Origin: Caulobacteraceae bacterium
GTDB taxonomy: Bacteria > Pseudomonadota > Alphaproteobacteria > Caulobacterales > Caulobacteraceae
DNA length: 5,713 bases
Direction: 5' to 3'
Assembly (NCBI GenBank): GCA_947484535.1
Contig: CANKPO010000104.1
Location: forward strand, 1 to 5,713
The notes below the pieces were generated by a model. The model was given only the letters and a program-made list of their open reading frames with translations, made no database searches and was not told the DNA's origin. Below, in pieces: positions 1 through 5,713 of this stretch; position 1 is the stretch's first letter; every line of letters begins with the position of its first letter. The position numbers and the translations under genes were made by a program.

Positions 1-411
1 AAGGGCTATCCGGGGATGCCCGAGGTCGGCAATATGGCCTTGCCTGCCAAGCTCTTGGCCAAGGGCGTTCGCGATATGGTGCGGATATCCGATGCGCGAA
101 TGAGCGGCACGGCTTTTGGTACGGTGATCTTGCATGTGAACCCAGAGGCCGATGCGGGTGGCCCTCTCGCTCTCGTCCAAAACGGTGACCTGATCGCGCT
201 GGATGGACCGGCGCGGACCTTGACCCTCCAGGTCAATGAGGCGGAACTGGCTCGGCGTGCTGCAGACCCTGCACTTGCGCGGCCTGCTTCTCCCTATGTT
301 CGGGGCTGGGCCAAGCTCTATGTCGACACGGTGCTGCAAGCCGACCGGGGCTGTGACCAAGATTTTCTGGTCGGCTCGAGCGGCGATGCGGTCAGTCGCG
401 AGTCCCACTGA
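1..411 (+). CDS. IlvD/Edd-family sugar-acid dehydratase, C-terminal fragment (likely galactonate/arabinonate-type)
   Basis: This is the last 136 codons of a gene whose start lies before the window; the family is usually about 570-600 residues. The frame is open from base 1. It begins with KGYPGMPEVGN, a conserved IlvD/Edd motif, followed by ISDARMSGTAFGT. The serine of MSGT (103-105) matches the conserved serine that acts as base in this Fe-S/Mg dehydratase family. Next comes a small beta-barrel region (GGPLALVQNGDLIALD), and the protein ends in QADRGCDQDFLVG...RESH, a C-terminus typical of the sugar-acid branch rather than of dihydroxy-acid dehydratase. The role would be removal of water from an aldonate to give a 2-keto-3-deoxy acid. 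With dgoK and dgoA following, D-galactonate is the best substrate guess, though related enzymes also take L-arabinonate and D-fuconate. Its TGA overlaps the next ATG by one base. Family is sure; substrate is inferred. Confidence 0.9.
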   Translation, partial: KGYPGMPEVGNMALPAKLLAKGVRDMVRISDARMSGTAFGTVILHVNPEADAGGPLALVQNGDLIALDGPARTLTLQVNEAELARRAADPALARPASPYVRGWAKLYVDTVLQADRGCDQDFLVGSSGDAVSRESH

Positions 412-1166
412 TGGGAGCCTTTGCCCACTATCCCAGCCTGAAGGACCGCCACGTCTTCATCACCGGGGGCGCGACCGGCATAGGCGCAGCCCTTGTCGAA
501 GCCTTTGCCGCGCAAGGATCAAAGGTCTCGTTCATCGATATTGCGGTTGAGGCGGGGCAGGCCTTAGCGGCGCGCTTGGGCGGTACGGTCTCGTTCCAAG
601 CTTGCGATGTGACGCGCGCTGAAGCGTTGCAGGCCGCCATCGCGCAGGCGGCGGACCAATGGGGACCGGTCACGGTGCTGGTCAACAATGTCGCCAATGA
701 TCAAAGGCACCGCGCCGCAGAGATGGCTGCCAGCGCTTGGCGGGCCAATCTGGCGGTCAATCTTGATCCGGTCTTCTTGGCGTCGCAGGCGGTGCAGGCC
801 GGGATGGTGGCCAGCGGCGGGGGATCAATCATCAATCTATCCTCGATCAATGCCCTGTTGGGCCCGGCTGACCTCAGCGCCTATACGGCCGCCAAGGCGG
901 CGGTGATCGGTCTGTCCAAATCCTTGGCGCGCGAATGGGGCGCGGACAATATCCGGGTCAATGCCGTGTCCCCGGGCTGGGTAGTTACAGAACGCCAGTT
1001 ACAACTTTGGCTGACGCCAGAGGCAGAAGCGGCTTGGATGGAACAGGTGGCACTGAAGAAACGGATTGCGCCGGAAGATGTCGCGCGGCTTGTTCTGTTT
1101 CTCGCCGCCGACGATAGCGCCATGATCACCGGCCAGAACCTTGTCATAGACGGTGGGCGCACGTGA
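411..1166 (+). CDS. SDR-family sugar 1-dehydrogenase (probable D-galactose dehydrogenase)
   Basis: A 251-residue classical short-chain dehydrogenase, normal in length. The Rossmann glycine motif is TGGATGIG (residues 18-25). D43 at the end of the second strand favours NAD+ over NADP+, and D66 fits the adenine-ring contact. The catalytic set is complete: N117, S145, Y158 and K162 (SAYTAAK), then PGW at 188-190. The usual NNAG is replaced by NNVA at 92-95. The start HYPSLK and the NDxRH segment after NNVA resemble Caulobacter xylose dehydrogenase (XylB) and related aldose dehydrogenases. It would oxidise an aldose at C1 to the lactone; the downstream kinase and aldolase make D-galactose the likely substrate, with L-arabinose, D-fucose or D-xylose as alternatives. 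The start overlaps the dehydratase stop (TGATG) with only a weak ribosome site, so translation is probably coupled. Fold and mechanism are certain; the sugar is inferred. Confidence 0.9.
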   Translation: MGAFAHYPSLKDRHVFITGGATGIGAALVEAFAAQGSKVSFIDIAVEAGQALAARLGGTVSFQACDVTRAEALQAAIAQAADQWGPVTVLVNNVANDQRHRAAEMAASAWRANLAVNLDPVFLASQAVQAGMVASGGGSIINLSSINALLGPADLSAYTAAKAAVIGLSKSLAREWGADNIRVNAVSPGWVVTERQLQLWLTPEAEAAWMEQVALKKRIAPEDVARLVLFLAADDSAMITGQNLVIDGGRT

Positions 1167-2047
1167 GCGCTTGGCTGGCCTGCGACTGGGGTACGACCAA
1201 TGTCCGCGCTTGGCGGATCGAGGCGGGCAGGGCGGTGGCAAGTGCCAGCTTTCCCTTTGGCGTCTCCAAGATCGGCCGGGGCGATGTGCCCCTCAGGCTA
1301 GAGCAGGACATCTGCCCAGCTCTGAAGGCTGAAGGCTTGCCCGTTCTGCTGAGCGGTATGGCGGGGTCCAATCTCGGTTGGATGGCTGCGCCCTATGTCG
1401 ACTGTCCGGCGGATGCAAAGGCAGTTGCGAAGGGGCCCGTTCAGCCTGCAGAAGGTGTCTGGATCGTGCCGGGTGTGCGCACCGTGGGTCAGGCCCATGG
1501 GCCAGACGTGATGCGCGGCGAAGAGGTGCAGATCTTTGGTGCCCTGGCCTCGACAGTGCAAACCGGCCTCTTTTGTTTGCCCGGCACCCACGCCAAGTGG
1601 GTCTGGGTTGAAGGCGGCAAGATCACCGATTTTGTCACGGCCATGACTGGTGAACTCTATGCCCTGCTCAGCCAGCACAGCATCTTGGCAACGGTTGAAG
1701 ACCCCGCCGAGCCAGGGGGCTTTGCCGCAGGGCTTGCCGCGGTGGGGGAGGGTGATGCCTTAAGCGCGCGTCTCTTTGGTCTTCGCGCCCAACAACTGAC
1801 GGGATCATTGGCGGGGGGCCAGTCGGCAGGGTTCCTGTCGGGCCTATTGATTGGGTCCGATGTCGCTTCAAGCCCTCGGCTGTTGGGCGTATCTGACGAT
1901 GAGCCTGTAACCTTGATCGGCGACCCAGCCCTTTGCGCCGCCTATGGTCAGGCCTTGGCGGCGCGCGGCAGGTCTAACCAGACCATCGACGGTGAAGCGG
2001 CGGCGCTGGCCGGTCTCATCTCGATCATTGAAGGGATCGCTCTATGA
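1163..2047 (+). CDS. dgoK: 2-dehydro-3-deoxygalactonokinase
   Basis: A 294-residue protein, close to the E. coli DgoK length (about 292). The N-terminal phosphate-binding motif CDWGTTNVRAW (residues 7-17) is the DgoK signature, and LPGTHAKWVW (P140-W146 core) and FVTAMTGELYALL (M161-L165 core) are further family hallmarks. It phosphorylates 2-keto-3-deoxy-D-galactonate at O6 with ATP in the cytoplasm, third step of the De Ley-Doudoroff pathway. The start is GTG, overlapping the SDR stop as GTGA; GGTGGG at 1152-1157 can serve as ribosome site. Its own stop overlaps the dgoA start as ATGA. The order SDR-dgoK-dgoA with 4-nt overlaps strongly supports a common mRNA and coupled translation. No truncation or missing motif is seen. 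Confidence 0.95.
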   Translation: MSAWLACDWGTTNVRAWRIEAGRAVASASFPFGVSKIGRGDVPLRLEQDICPALKAEGLPVLLSGMAGSNLGWMAAPYVDCPADAKAVAKGPVQPAEGVWIVPGVRTVGQAHGPDVMRGEEVQIFGALASTVQTGLFCLPGTHAKWVWVEGGKITDFVTAMTGELYALLSQHSILATVEDPAEPGGFAAGLAAVGEGDALSARLFGLRAQQLTGSLAGGQSAGFLSGLLIGSDVASSPRLLGVSDDEPVTLIGDPALCAAYGQALAARGRSNQTIDGEAAALAGLISIIEGIAL

Positions 2048-2661
2048 CCATCGATCAGGCTTTGGAACAGCTTCCCATCGTCGCCATTGTGCGCGGAGTG
2101 ACGCCAGATGAGGTAATTGCCATCGGTGAGGCCCTCTATGAGCAGGGCGTTCGGGCCATGGAGGTGCCGCTCAATTCTCCTGAACCGCTCGAGAGCATTC
2201 GCCGGCTCGCGATCCGGTTCAAGGACCAGATGATGGTTGGTGCGGGCACGGTCCTGAGCCTTGCAGATGTGGACGCGGTCAAGGCGGCGGGTGGTCAGTT
2301 CACCGTCTCACCAAACGTCAATCGCGATGTGATCATGCGTAGCCTTGCCCTCGGGCTGGAGGCCTTGCCCGGCTTTATGACCCCTACCGAAGCCTTTGCG
2401 GCCATTGATGCGGGAGCAAGGTTTTTGAAGCTGTTCCCCGCCGCGATCCTCGGTTCTGGCTATCTCAAGGCCATCAGTGCCGTCCTTCCGCGTCACGTGA
2501 AGGTCATTGCTGTCGGCGGTATAGGTCCCTCCGCCATGGCCGAATGGCAGGGGGCAGGCGCAAGCGGGTTTGGTCTGGGCTCTGAACTCTACCGCCCCGG
2601 ACTATCCGCCGCTGAGGTCAGCGCCAAAACAGCCGCCTGCGTGGGTGCCCTAGGCCGATAG
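2044..2661 (+). CDS. dgoA: 2-dehydro-3-deoxy-6-phosphogalactonate aldolase
   Basis: A 205-residue class I aldolase of the KDPG/KHG family, the same length as E. coli DgoA. Visible family features are PIVAIVRGV near the N-terminus (R18), catalytic E40 in AMEVPLNSP, GAGTVL, FTVSPN, PGFMTPTEAF, and the Schiff-base lysine K129 in RFLKLFPA; GGIGPSAM and GSELYRPG form the phosphate-binding end. The LNSP segment and its context beside dgoK favour the galacto-specific enzyme over the Entner-Doudoroff Eda. It cleaves 2-keto-3-deoxy-6-phosphogalactonate to pyruvate and glyceraldehyde-3-phosphate. A good ribosome site (GAAGGG, 2030-2035) sits 8 nt before the ATG, inside dgoK, in addition to the ATGA overlap. 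The 3' end overlaps the convergent epimerase gene by 12 nt. Confidence 0.95.
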   Translation: MTIDQALEQLPIVAIVRGVTPDEVIAIGEALYEQGVRAMEVPLNSPEPLESIRRLAIRFKDQMMVGAGTVLSLADVDAVKAAGGQFTVSPNVNRDVIMRSLALGLEALPGFMTPTEAFAAIDAGARFLKLFPAAILGSGYLKAISAVLPRHVKVIAVGGIGPSAMAEWQGAGASGFGLGSELYRPGLSAAEVSAKTAACVGALGR

Positions 2662-3474
2662 GGTCATTGTCACGGACAGGCGCTCTTGCGGTACCAATAT
2701 CGCGGGGGGCTCGACGGGGCCGTTCTTGATGGGTGTCCAGACATTAGGCCTGGCCGTAACAGGCTCCAGACAGACGAAATTCTCACCCTTTGGTCGGTAG
2801 ACCTGAAGTTGGCTGGTGTCGGCAACAAGGGTGATCGGGCGCTGATCTGGCGTTCTAATAGTCGCGCGTCCTGACCAACCTGTGAGGCAATTGTCGAGGG
2901 GGTGCGCTTCGATATCGGGCCAACCGATCGGTCGCCAGTCGCTGGGAATAAGGTCGGGCCGACAGTCCCAAATCCCTTCGATGCCCGTTTCAATTCGCGT
3001 TTCAGCCTCGAGCAAAAAGGCGGGATGTAGCCCGATGCTCGCGGGGGCCGAAACCGTGTCGATGTTGGTCAGGGTCAGATCGACCGTCAGGCCCGATTGC
3101 GTAATGCAAAAACGTTGCTCCGCACGCCAGCGCCAAGGCCAAGCCCGGTCTGCGCCACCTTCAAGGGTCAGGACCAGATGGTCGGACCCTATGTCTTCTG
3201 CTGTCCAATCAGATTGCCATCCGGTTCCGTGAAGTCCGTGGGGTTCGGGCAGGGCAGGGCCCATCTCGGCGACACGTCCCTCAAAGGCAAGCCGTGCCTG
3301 ATCGATGCGATTGGCGAAAGGCACCAGCGCGAAGCAACCCGACAGTCTTGGGTCGCGGCTCGCATCTGACATGGGCCGCAGCACGTCGCGTGCCCCACAT
3401 CGTAGGCGCCGGATAATGCCGAAAGCAGTGTCGACGGTGAGAGACCAGGTGTCGATGCTGAGGGTGTGGAGCAC
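2650..3474 (-). CDS. aldose 1-epimerase (mutarotase, GalM family)
   Basis: A 274-residue galactose-mutarotase-like protein, on the short side of the family and similar to bacterial GalM/YeaD-type epimerases. Visible active-site elements are PFANRI (N55-R56), HGLHGTGW (H79/H82, the first catalytic histidine region), SIGLHPAF (H150, second histidine), LDNCLTGW (D194, sugar-binding aspartate), and the general base E237 in FVCLEPVTARPN. It equilibrates alpha and beta anomers of an aldose, most likely galactose here, supplying the anomer used by the dehydrogenase. The start is a GTG: no other in-frame start exists before the upstream in-frame stop at 3607-3609, and GAAAGA (3484-3489 on this strand) lies 9 nt ahead as a modest ribosome site. 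It is convergent to the dgo genes, so it has its own promoter, not clearly recognised. The exact sugar is inferred from context. Confidence 0.9.
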   Translation of the reverse strand: MLHTLSIDTWSLTVDTAFGIIRRLRCGARDVLRPMSDASRDPRLSGCFALVPFANRIDQARLAFEGRVAEMGPALPEPHGLHGTGWQSDWTAEDIGSDHLVLTLEGGADRAWPWRWRAEQRFCITQSGLTVDLTLTNIDTVSAPASIGLHPAFLLEAETRIETGIEGIWDCRPDLIPSDWRPIGWPDIEAHPLDNCLTGWSGRATIRTPDQRPITLVADTSQLQVYRPKGENFVCLEPVTARPNVWTPIKNGPVEPPAILVPQERLSVTMTLSA

Positions 3475-3624
3475 GGTTTTGGGTCTTTCATTGCGATGAA
3501 TTTTACCGCCTAATCTCTTAGTACAGATCCTTGGGTTTGGTCTGATCTCATAAGAAGAAAGAGCCGATGCAGGCCGTTGATCATCCGTCCCGAGACACCC
3601 AAACAGTCACGTTAGACATCAAAC

Positions 3625-3640
3625 CGATAAACAGTTATTG
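3625..3640. promoter_or_regulatory. imperfect palindrome, possible operator
   Basis: The half-sites CGATAA and TTATTG flank a 4-nt centre (ACAG); 5 of 6 positions pair between arms. It ends 8 nt before a TATAAT box, across the expected -35 area, a usual place for a repressor or activator site. No regulator gene is in the window and the motif matches no operator I can name, so this is a weak call. Confidence 0.25.
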
Positions 3641-3648
3641 ACGATATA

Positions 3649-3654
3649 TATAAT
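3649..3654 (+). promoter_or_regulatory. candidate -10 box (TATAAT) for the dioxygenase operon
   Basis: A perfect TATAAT lies in the AT-rich stretch and would place the transcript start near 3661, about 27 nt before the dioxygenase ATG. There is no good -35 hexamer at 16-18 nt upstream. The TTGACG at 3638-3643 is only 5 nt away, too close to pair with it. The promoter may need an activator, or the real -10 may be elsewhere. Confidence 0.35.
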
Positions 3655-3673
3655 AGTGTGAAGGTTGCTAGTT

Positions 3674-3679
3674 AGGAGA
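3674..3679 (+). promoter_or_regulatory. Shine-Dalgarno site for the PhyH-family dioxygenase gene
   Basis: AGGAGA lies 8 nt before the ATG at 3688. This favours that start over the in-frame ATGs at 3703, whose GGGGAG abuts the codon with no spacing, and at 3730. Confidence 0.6.
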
Positions 3680-3687
3680 CGAACCTC

Positions 3688-4650
3688 ATGAGGCTAGGGG
3701 AGATGAACCGTTCTGACGCGGAGGGATGGATGAGCGATCCATCGACCATCGCCTTGCGCGCCCATCTTGAAGCCAACAATGGCATCAAGGGGCTAGAGAT
3801 TCTTGAAGCCAAGGATGTCGCGAGGGTGGTGGAACTGTTCAACCGCGACGGCTTTGTCGTGGTCGCCAATATCCTCAATGACGAGCAGACCGCGTTCCTG
3901 CGGGAGGGCTGCAACGCGGTCGCTGCCGAGATCCTTGCGCTCGATGAGGGTCGTAAGGGCAATCGTGGGTCGCACCGCTATTCCTTTGGCGGCTCCAGCC
4001 TGACCCGCAGCCAATTGCACAGACCCGAATGGCAGATGATGCTCGAGGCCCGCGCGGCTACGGACCTTGTCTCCGCCATCTTTGGGTCCCCTGATTACGT
4101 TCTAAGGGCGGCTAGCGGTGACTTTTGCCTGCCCGGCGCGGTGGGCTATCAGCCGCTCCATTCCGATGTTCGAGACTGGGCACCGGGCGGTCAGACCCCG
4201 TACAGTTCCTTCTATGACCCTCGCGGTCAGTTGAGCATCCGGGACCTGCCTTGCCCCTATGTCTGTGTGAACTTCTTGCCGCAAGACGTGACGCCCTTTA
4301 ATGGCCCCACCCGTCAGATCCCGGGGACCCAGCATTCGCGTGTGCCCATCCCGACCCTCGAGAACGAGCCAGAATGGATGAGGCTCAGCACCGTTTGCCC
4401 AGCGCCAGCGGGGGCAATCATGATCCGGGACGTCAGGGCATGGCATGGTGGCACACCCAATATTGCCAATGAAATCCGCTCGATCCCCAATCTCGAATTC
4501 TATGCCCCATGGTTTCGTGAGCCGATCGTGCCGTCGATCACCTATGAGGCCTATAAGGGTCTGTCCGAGCGGGCGCAGTATCTGGCGAGGGAGAGCGTGG
4601 CACAGTCTGTTGAGGGCTTGCGGACCGGCGCAACCCTGCGCGCGCCCTAG
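3688..4650 (+). CDS. PhyH (phytanoyl-CoA dioxygenase)-family Fe(II)/2-oxoglutarate oxygenase
   Basis: A 320-residue soluble protein without signal peptide. After a variable N-terminus, FNRDGFVVVANILNDEQ (residues 51-67) is the typical PhyH entry segment. The iron-binding facial triad is complete: H158 and D160 in LHSDVRDW, and H253 in RAWHGGTPN. R264, 11 residues after the distal histidine in NEIRSIPNLEF, is placed to bind the 2-oxoglutarate carboxylate. FNGPTRQIPGTQHS and PAPAGAIMIRD are further double-stranded beta-helix landmarks. It should therefore be an active oxygenase using O2 and 2-oxoglutarate; the substrate is not readable from sequence, and the PhyH name does not imply phytanoyl-CoA. 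The start has a well-spaced ribosome site. An aldo/keto reductase gene follows within about 21 nt, suggesting one operon. Being beside a galactose pathway hints at a sugar- or glycoside-related substrate, but this is speculation. Confidence 0.85.
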   Translation: MRLGEMNRSDAEGWMSDPSTIALRAHLEANNGIKGLEILEAKDVARVVELFNRDGFVVVANILNDEQTAFLREGCNAVAAEILALDEGRKGNRGSHRYSFGGSSLTRSQLHRPEWQMMLEARAATDLVSAIFGSPDYVLRAASGDFCLPGAVGYQPLHSDVRDWAPGGQTPYSSFYDPRGQLSIRDLPCPYVCVNFLPQDVTPFNGPTRQIPGTQHSRVPIPTLENEPEWMRLSTVCPAPAGAIMIRDVRAWHGGTPNIANEIRSIPNLEFYAPWFREPIVPSITYEAYKGLSERAQYLARESVAQSVEGLRTGATLRAP

Positions 4651-4671
4651 GGTCGGATGGAAGGGAAGATG

Positions 4672-5637
4672 ATGGACTATCGTAAGCTGGGTCGATCCGC
4701 CCTTAAGGTCAGTAGCCTGTGCCTTGGTACGATGAATTTTGGTCCGAGGACCTCAGAGGCTGAGTCCTTTGCCATCCTCAGTGACGCCCTAGTGGCGGGG
4801 ATCAACTTCATCGATACGGCCAACCAATATGGCGGCCATCTGGGCGTGGGAACCACCGAAACCCTTGTCGGAAAATGGTTGGCGCAGGATCCCAGCCGCC
4901 GCGATAGGATTGTCTTGGCCACCAAGGTCCATGAGCCCATGTCCGATCAGATCAATGATCGCGGCCTGTCGGCGCGTCATATCCAGATGGCCTGTGACGC
5001 CAGTCTCAAGCGGTTGGGTGTCGACCATATTGACCTCTACCAGATGCATCATATCGACCGGGCCGCGCCGCCCGAGGAGATCTGGCAGGCCATGGATCGT
5101 CTGATCAGCCAAGGCAAGATCACCTATGTCGGCTCCAGCAACTTCCCCGGCTGGAAAATCGCCCAGATGAATGAGCGGGCAGGGCAGCGTCACGGGTTGG
5201 GCTTGGTCTGTGAACAGGGCCTCTATAATCTGATTGAGCGACGGGTGGAGCTAGAGGTCCTTCCGGCCTGTCAGGCCTATGGTCTTGGCCTCATCACATG
5301 GAGCCCCTTAGCGGGTGGATTGCTGGCCAGCACGGGGCAGGAGACGGGTGGCCGACGACAGTCGGAGGCGGTTCGCGCAGCGGCCATAGCGCGGTCAGAT
5401 CAACTGGCGCGCTATGGCGAACTTTGTCGTTCCATCGGCGAGACCCCAACGGCTGTTGCCTTGGCGTGGCTGCTGCACCAACCGGGCGTAACCTCGACCA
5501 TCATCGGGCCGGGCAGCCAAGCACAGCTTTCGTCTGTGCTGCATGTGCCGAGCCTTCGTCTTGCGGAAGACTTCCTTACTGCGATCGATGCTATATTCCC
5601 CGCCGTTGGGCCTGCGCCAGAGGCCTATGCCTGGTAA
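4672..5637 (+). CDS. aldo/keto reductase
   Basis: A (beta/alpha)8 NADPH-dependent oxidoreductase of about 321 residues. With ATG 4672 as residue 1, the catalytic tetrad is visible: D48 and Y53 (FIDTANQYG), K85 (LATKV) and H126 (LYQMHHID). YVGSSNF, ITWSPLAGGLL and the C-terminal cofactor segment STIIGPGSQAQL are family hallmarks. It would reduce or oxidise a carbonyl/alcohol on an unknown small molecule. Start choice: family members begin near MDYRKLGRS, and AAGGGA at 4661-4666 sits 5 nt before ATG 4672. In-frame ATGs at 4657 and 4669 would add 5 or 1 residues and cannot be excluded. It lies 21 nt after the dioxygenase stop and 18 nt before the next start, so it looks like the second gene of an operon. 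Pairing with an oxygenase suggests it handles the oxygenated product or its aldehyde/ketone. Confidence 0.9.
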   Translation: MDYRKLGRSALKVSSLCLGTMNFGPRTSEAESFAILSDALVAGINFIDTANQYGGHLGVGTTETLVGKWLAQDPSRRDRIVLATKVHEPMSDQINDRGLSARHIQMACDASLKRLGVDHIDLYQMHHIDRAAPPEEIWQAMDRLISQGKITYVGSSNFPGWKIAQMNERAGQRHGLGLVCEQGLYNLIERRVELEVLPACQAYGLGLITWSPLAGGLLASTGQETGGRRQSEAVRAAAIARSDQLARYGELCRSIGETPTAVALAWLLHQPGVTSTIIGPGSQAQLSSVLHVPSLRLAEDFLTAIDAIFPAVGPAPEAYAW

Positions 5638-5655
5638 GGACTGAGGAGATGAATG

Positions 5656-5713
5656 ATGTCTAACGGGTCTTCAGGTCGGGTCGATATTGCCGATGGGTTT
5701 TTGGCCTATCATA
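5656..5713 (+). CDS. start of an unidentified gene, cut by the window end
   Basis: An open frame starts at ATG 5656 with GAGGAG (5643-5648) 7 nt ahead. An in-frame ATG at 5653 would be only 4 nt from that site. Nineteen residues are visible (MSNGSSGRVDIADGFLAYH), then the window ends. It follows the aldo/keto reductase by 18 nt on the same strand, so it is probably the third gene of the same operon. The short stretch ending DGFLAYH could fit the first strand of an alpha/beta hydrolase, but this is a guess; too little is seen to name it. Confidence 0.6.
   Translation, partial: MSNGSSGRVDIADGFLAYH

Larger units (their letters stand above)
3475..3687. other. intergenic control region between divergent epimerase and dioxygenase genes
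   Basis: This 213-nt stretch is the only sizeable non-coding gap in the window. Its left part, next to the epimerase start, shows no clear promoter boxes. The right part (about 3620-3660) is markedly AT-rich against the GC-rich surroundings and holds the promoter-like and palindromic sequences listed separately. No tRNA, riboswitch or rho-independent terminator was recognised. Confidence 0.6.

Noticed and set aside
1298..1678. 126-codon open frame on the - strand inside dgoK
   Set aside because: dgoK is complete on the + strand with its signature motifs here; the antisense product has no visible family features.
3638..3674. Caulobacter-style promoter pairing TTGACG (3638) with GCTAG (3667)
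   Set aside because: The gap is 23 nt, well beyond the 10-14 nt element spacing I recall for that promoter class, and the -10 part matches only partly.
4102..4446. Open frame on the - strand inside the dioxygenase gene
   Set aside because: It overlaps the conserved iron-binding region of the + strand gene and shows no domain of its own.
4645..4652. CCCTAGGG perfect palindrome at the dioxygenase stop codon as a terminator
   Set aside because: It has no loop and no T-tract, and the next gene starts about 20 nt later on the same strand, so read-through is expected.
4789..5193. Long open frame on the - strand inside the aldo/keto reductase gene
   Set aside because: It is opposite a gene with a full set of conserved motifs; its translation shows no recognisable family and such antisense frames are common in GC-rich DNA.
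1..5713. CRISPR arrays, insertion sequences, long direct repeats, tRNA or rRNA genes
   Set aside because: Reading both strands showed no repeated spacers, transposase motifs, terminal inverted repeats or RNA gene signatures; the window is ordinary dense coding sequence outside 3475-3687.

Overview
This is a GC-rich (roughly 60% by eye) bacterial window, densely coding, with sugar-catabolism genes packed almost without gaps. Codon use and the resemblance of the dehydrogenase and dehydratase to Caulobacter-type (XylB/XylD-like) sugar oxidation enzymes suggest an alphaproteobacterium, perhaps Caulobacterales or Sphingomonadales. That placement is inference; nothing in the window fixes the taxon.

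Left block, + strand, 1-2661: four genes joined by 1-, 4- and 4-nt overlaps. They are the C-terminal end of an IlvD/Edd-family sugar-acid dehydratase (cut by the window edge), an SDR-family sugar 1-dehydrogenase, 2-dehydro-3-deoxygalactonokinase (dgoK) and 2-dehydro-3-deoxy-6-phosphogalactonate aldolase (dgoA). Together they read as a De Ley-Doudoroff pathway for D-galactose: galactose -> galactonolactone/galactonate -> 2-keto-3-deoxygalactonate -> its 6-phosphate -> pyruvate + glyceraldehyde-3-phosphate. The lactonase step is not seen here. A convergent gene on the - strand (2650-3474) encodes a GalM-type aldose 1-epimerase that would interconvert galactose anomers for the dehydrogenase. Its end overlaps the end of dgoA by 12 nt.

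Middle, 3475-3687: a 213-nt intergenic region between divergent genes. Its right end is AT-rich, with a perfect TATAAT, an imperfect palindrome just upstream and a good Shine-Dalgarno before the next gene. A 24-codon open frame of unknown meaning also lies here.

Right block, + strand, 3688 to the end: a second apparent operon. It encodes a PhyH-type Fe(II)/2-oxoglutarate dioxygenase with all metal- and 2OG-binding residues visible, an aldo/keto reductase with an intact catalytic tetrad, and the first codons of a third gene that runs off the window. The substrate of this block is unknown. Its place beside a galactose pathway raises the idea that it processes a modified sugar or glycoside feeding into that pathway. 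This is the least explained part of the window.
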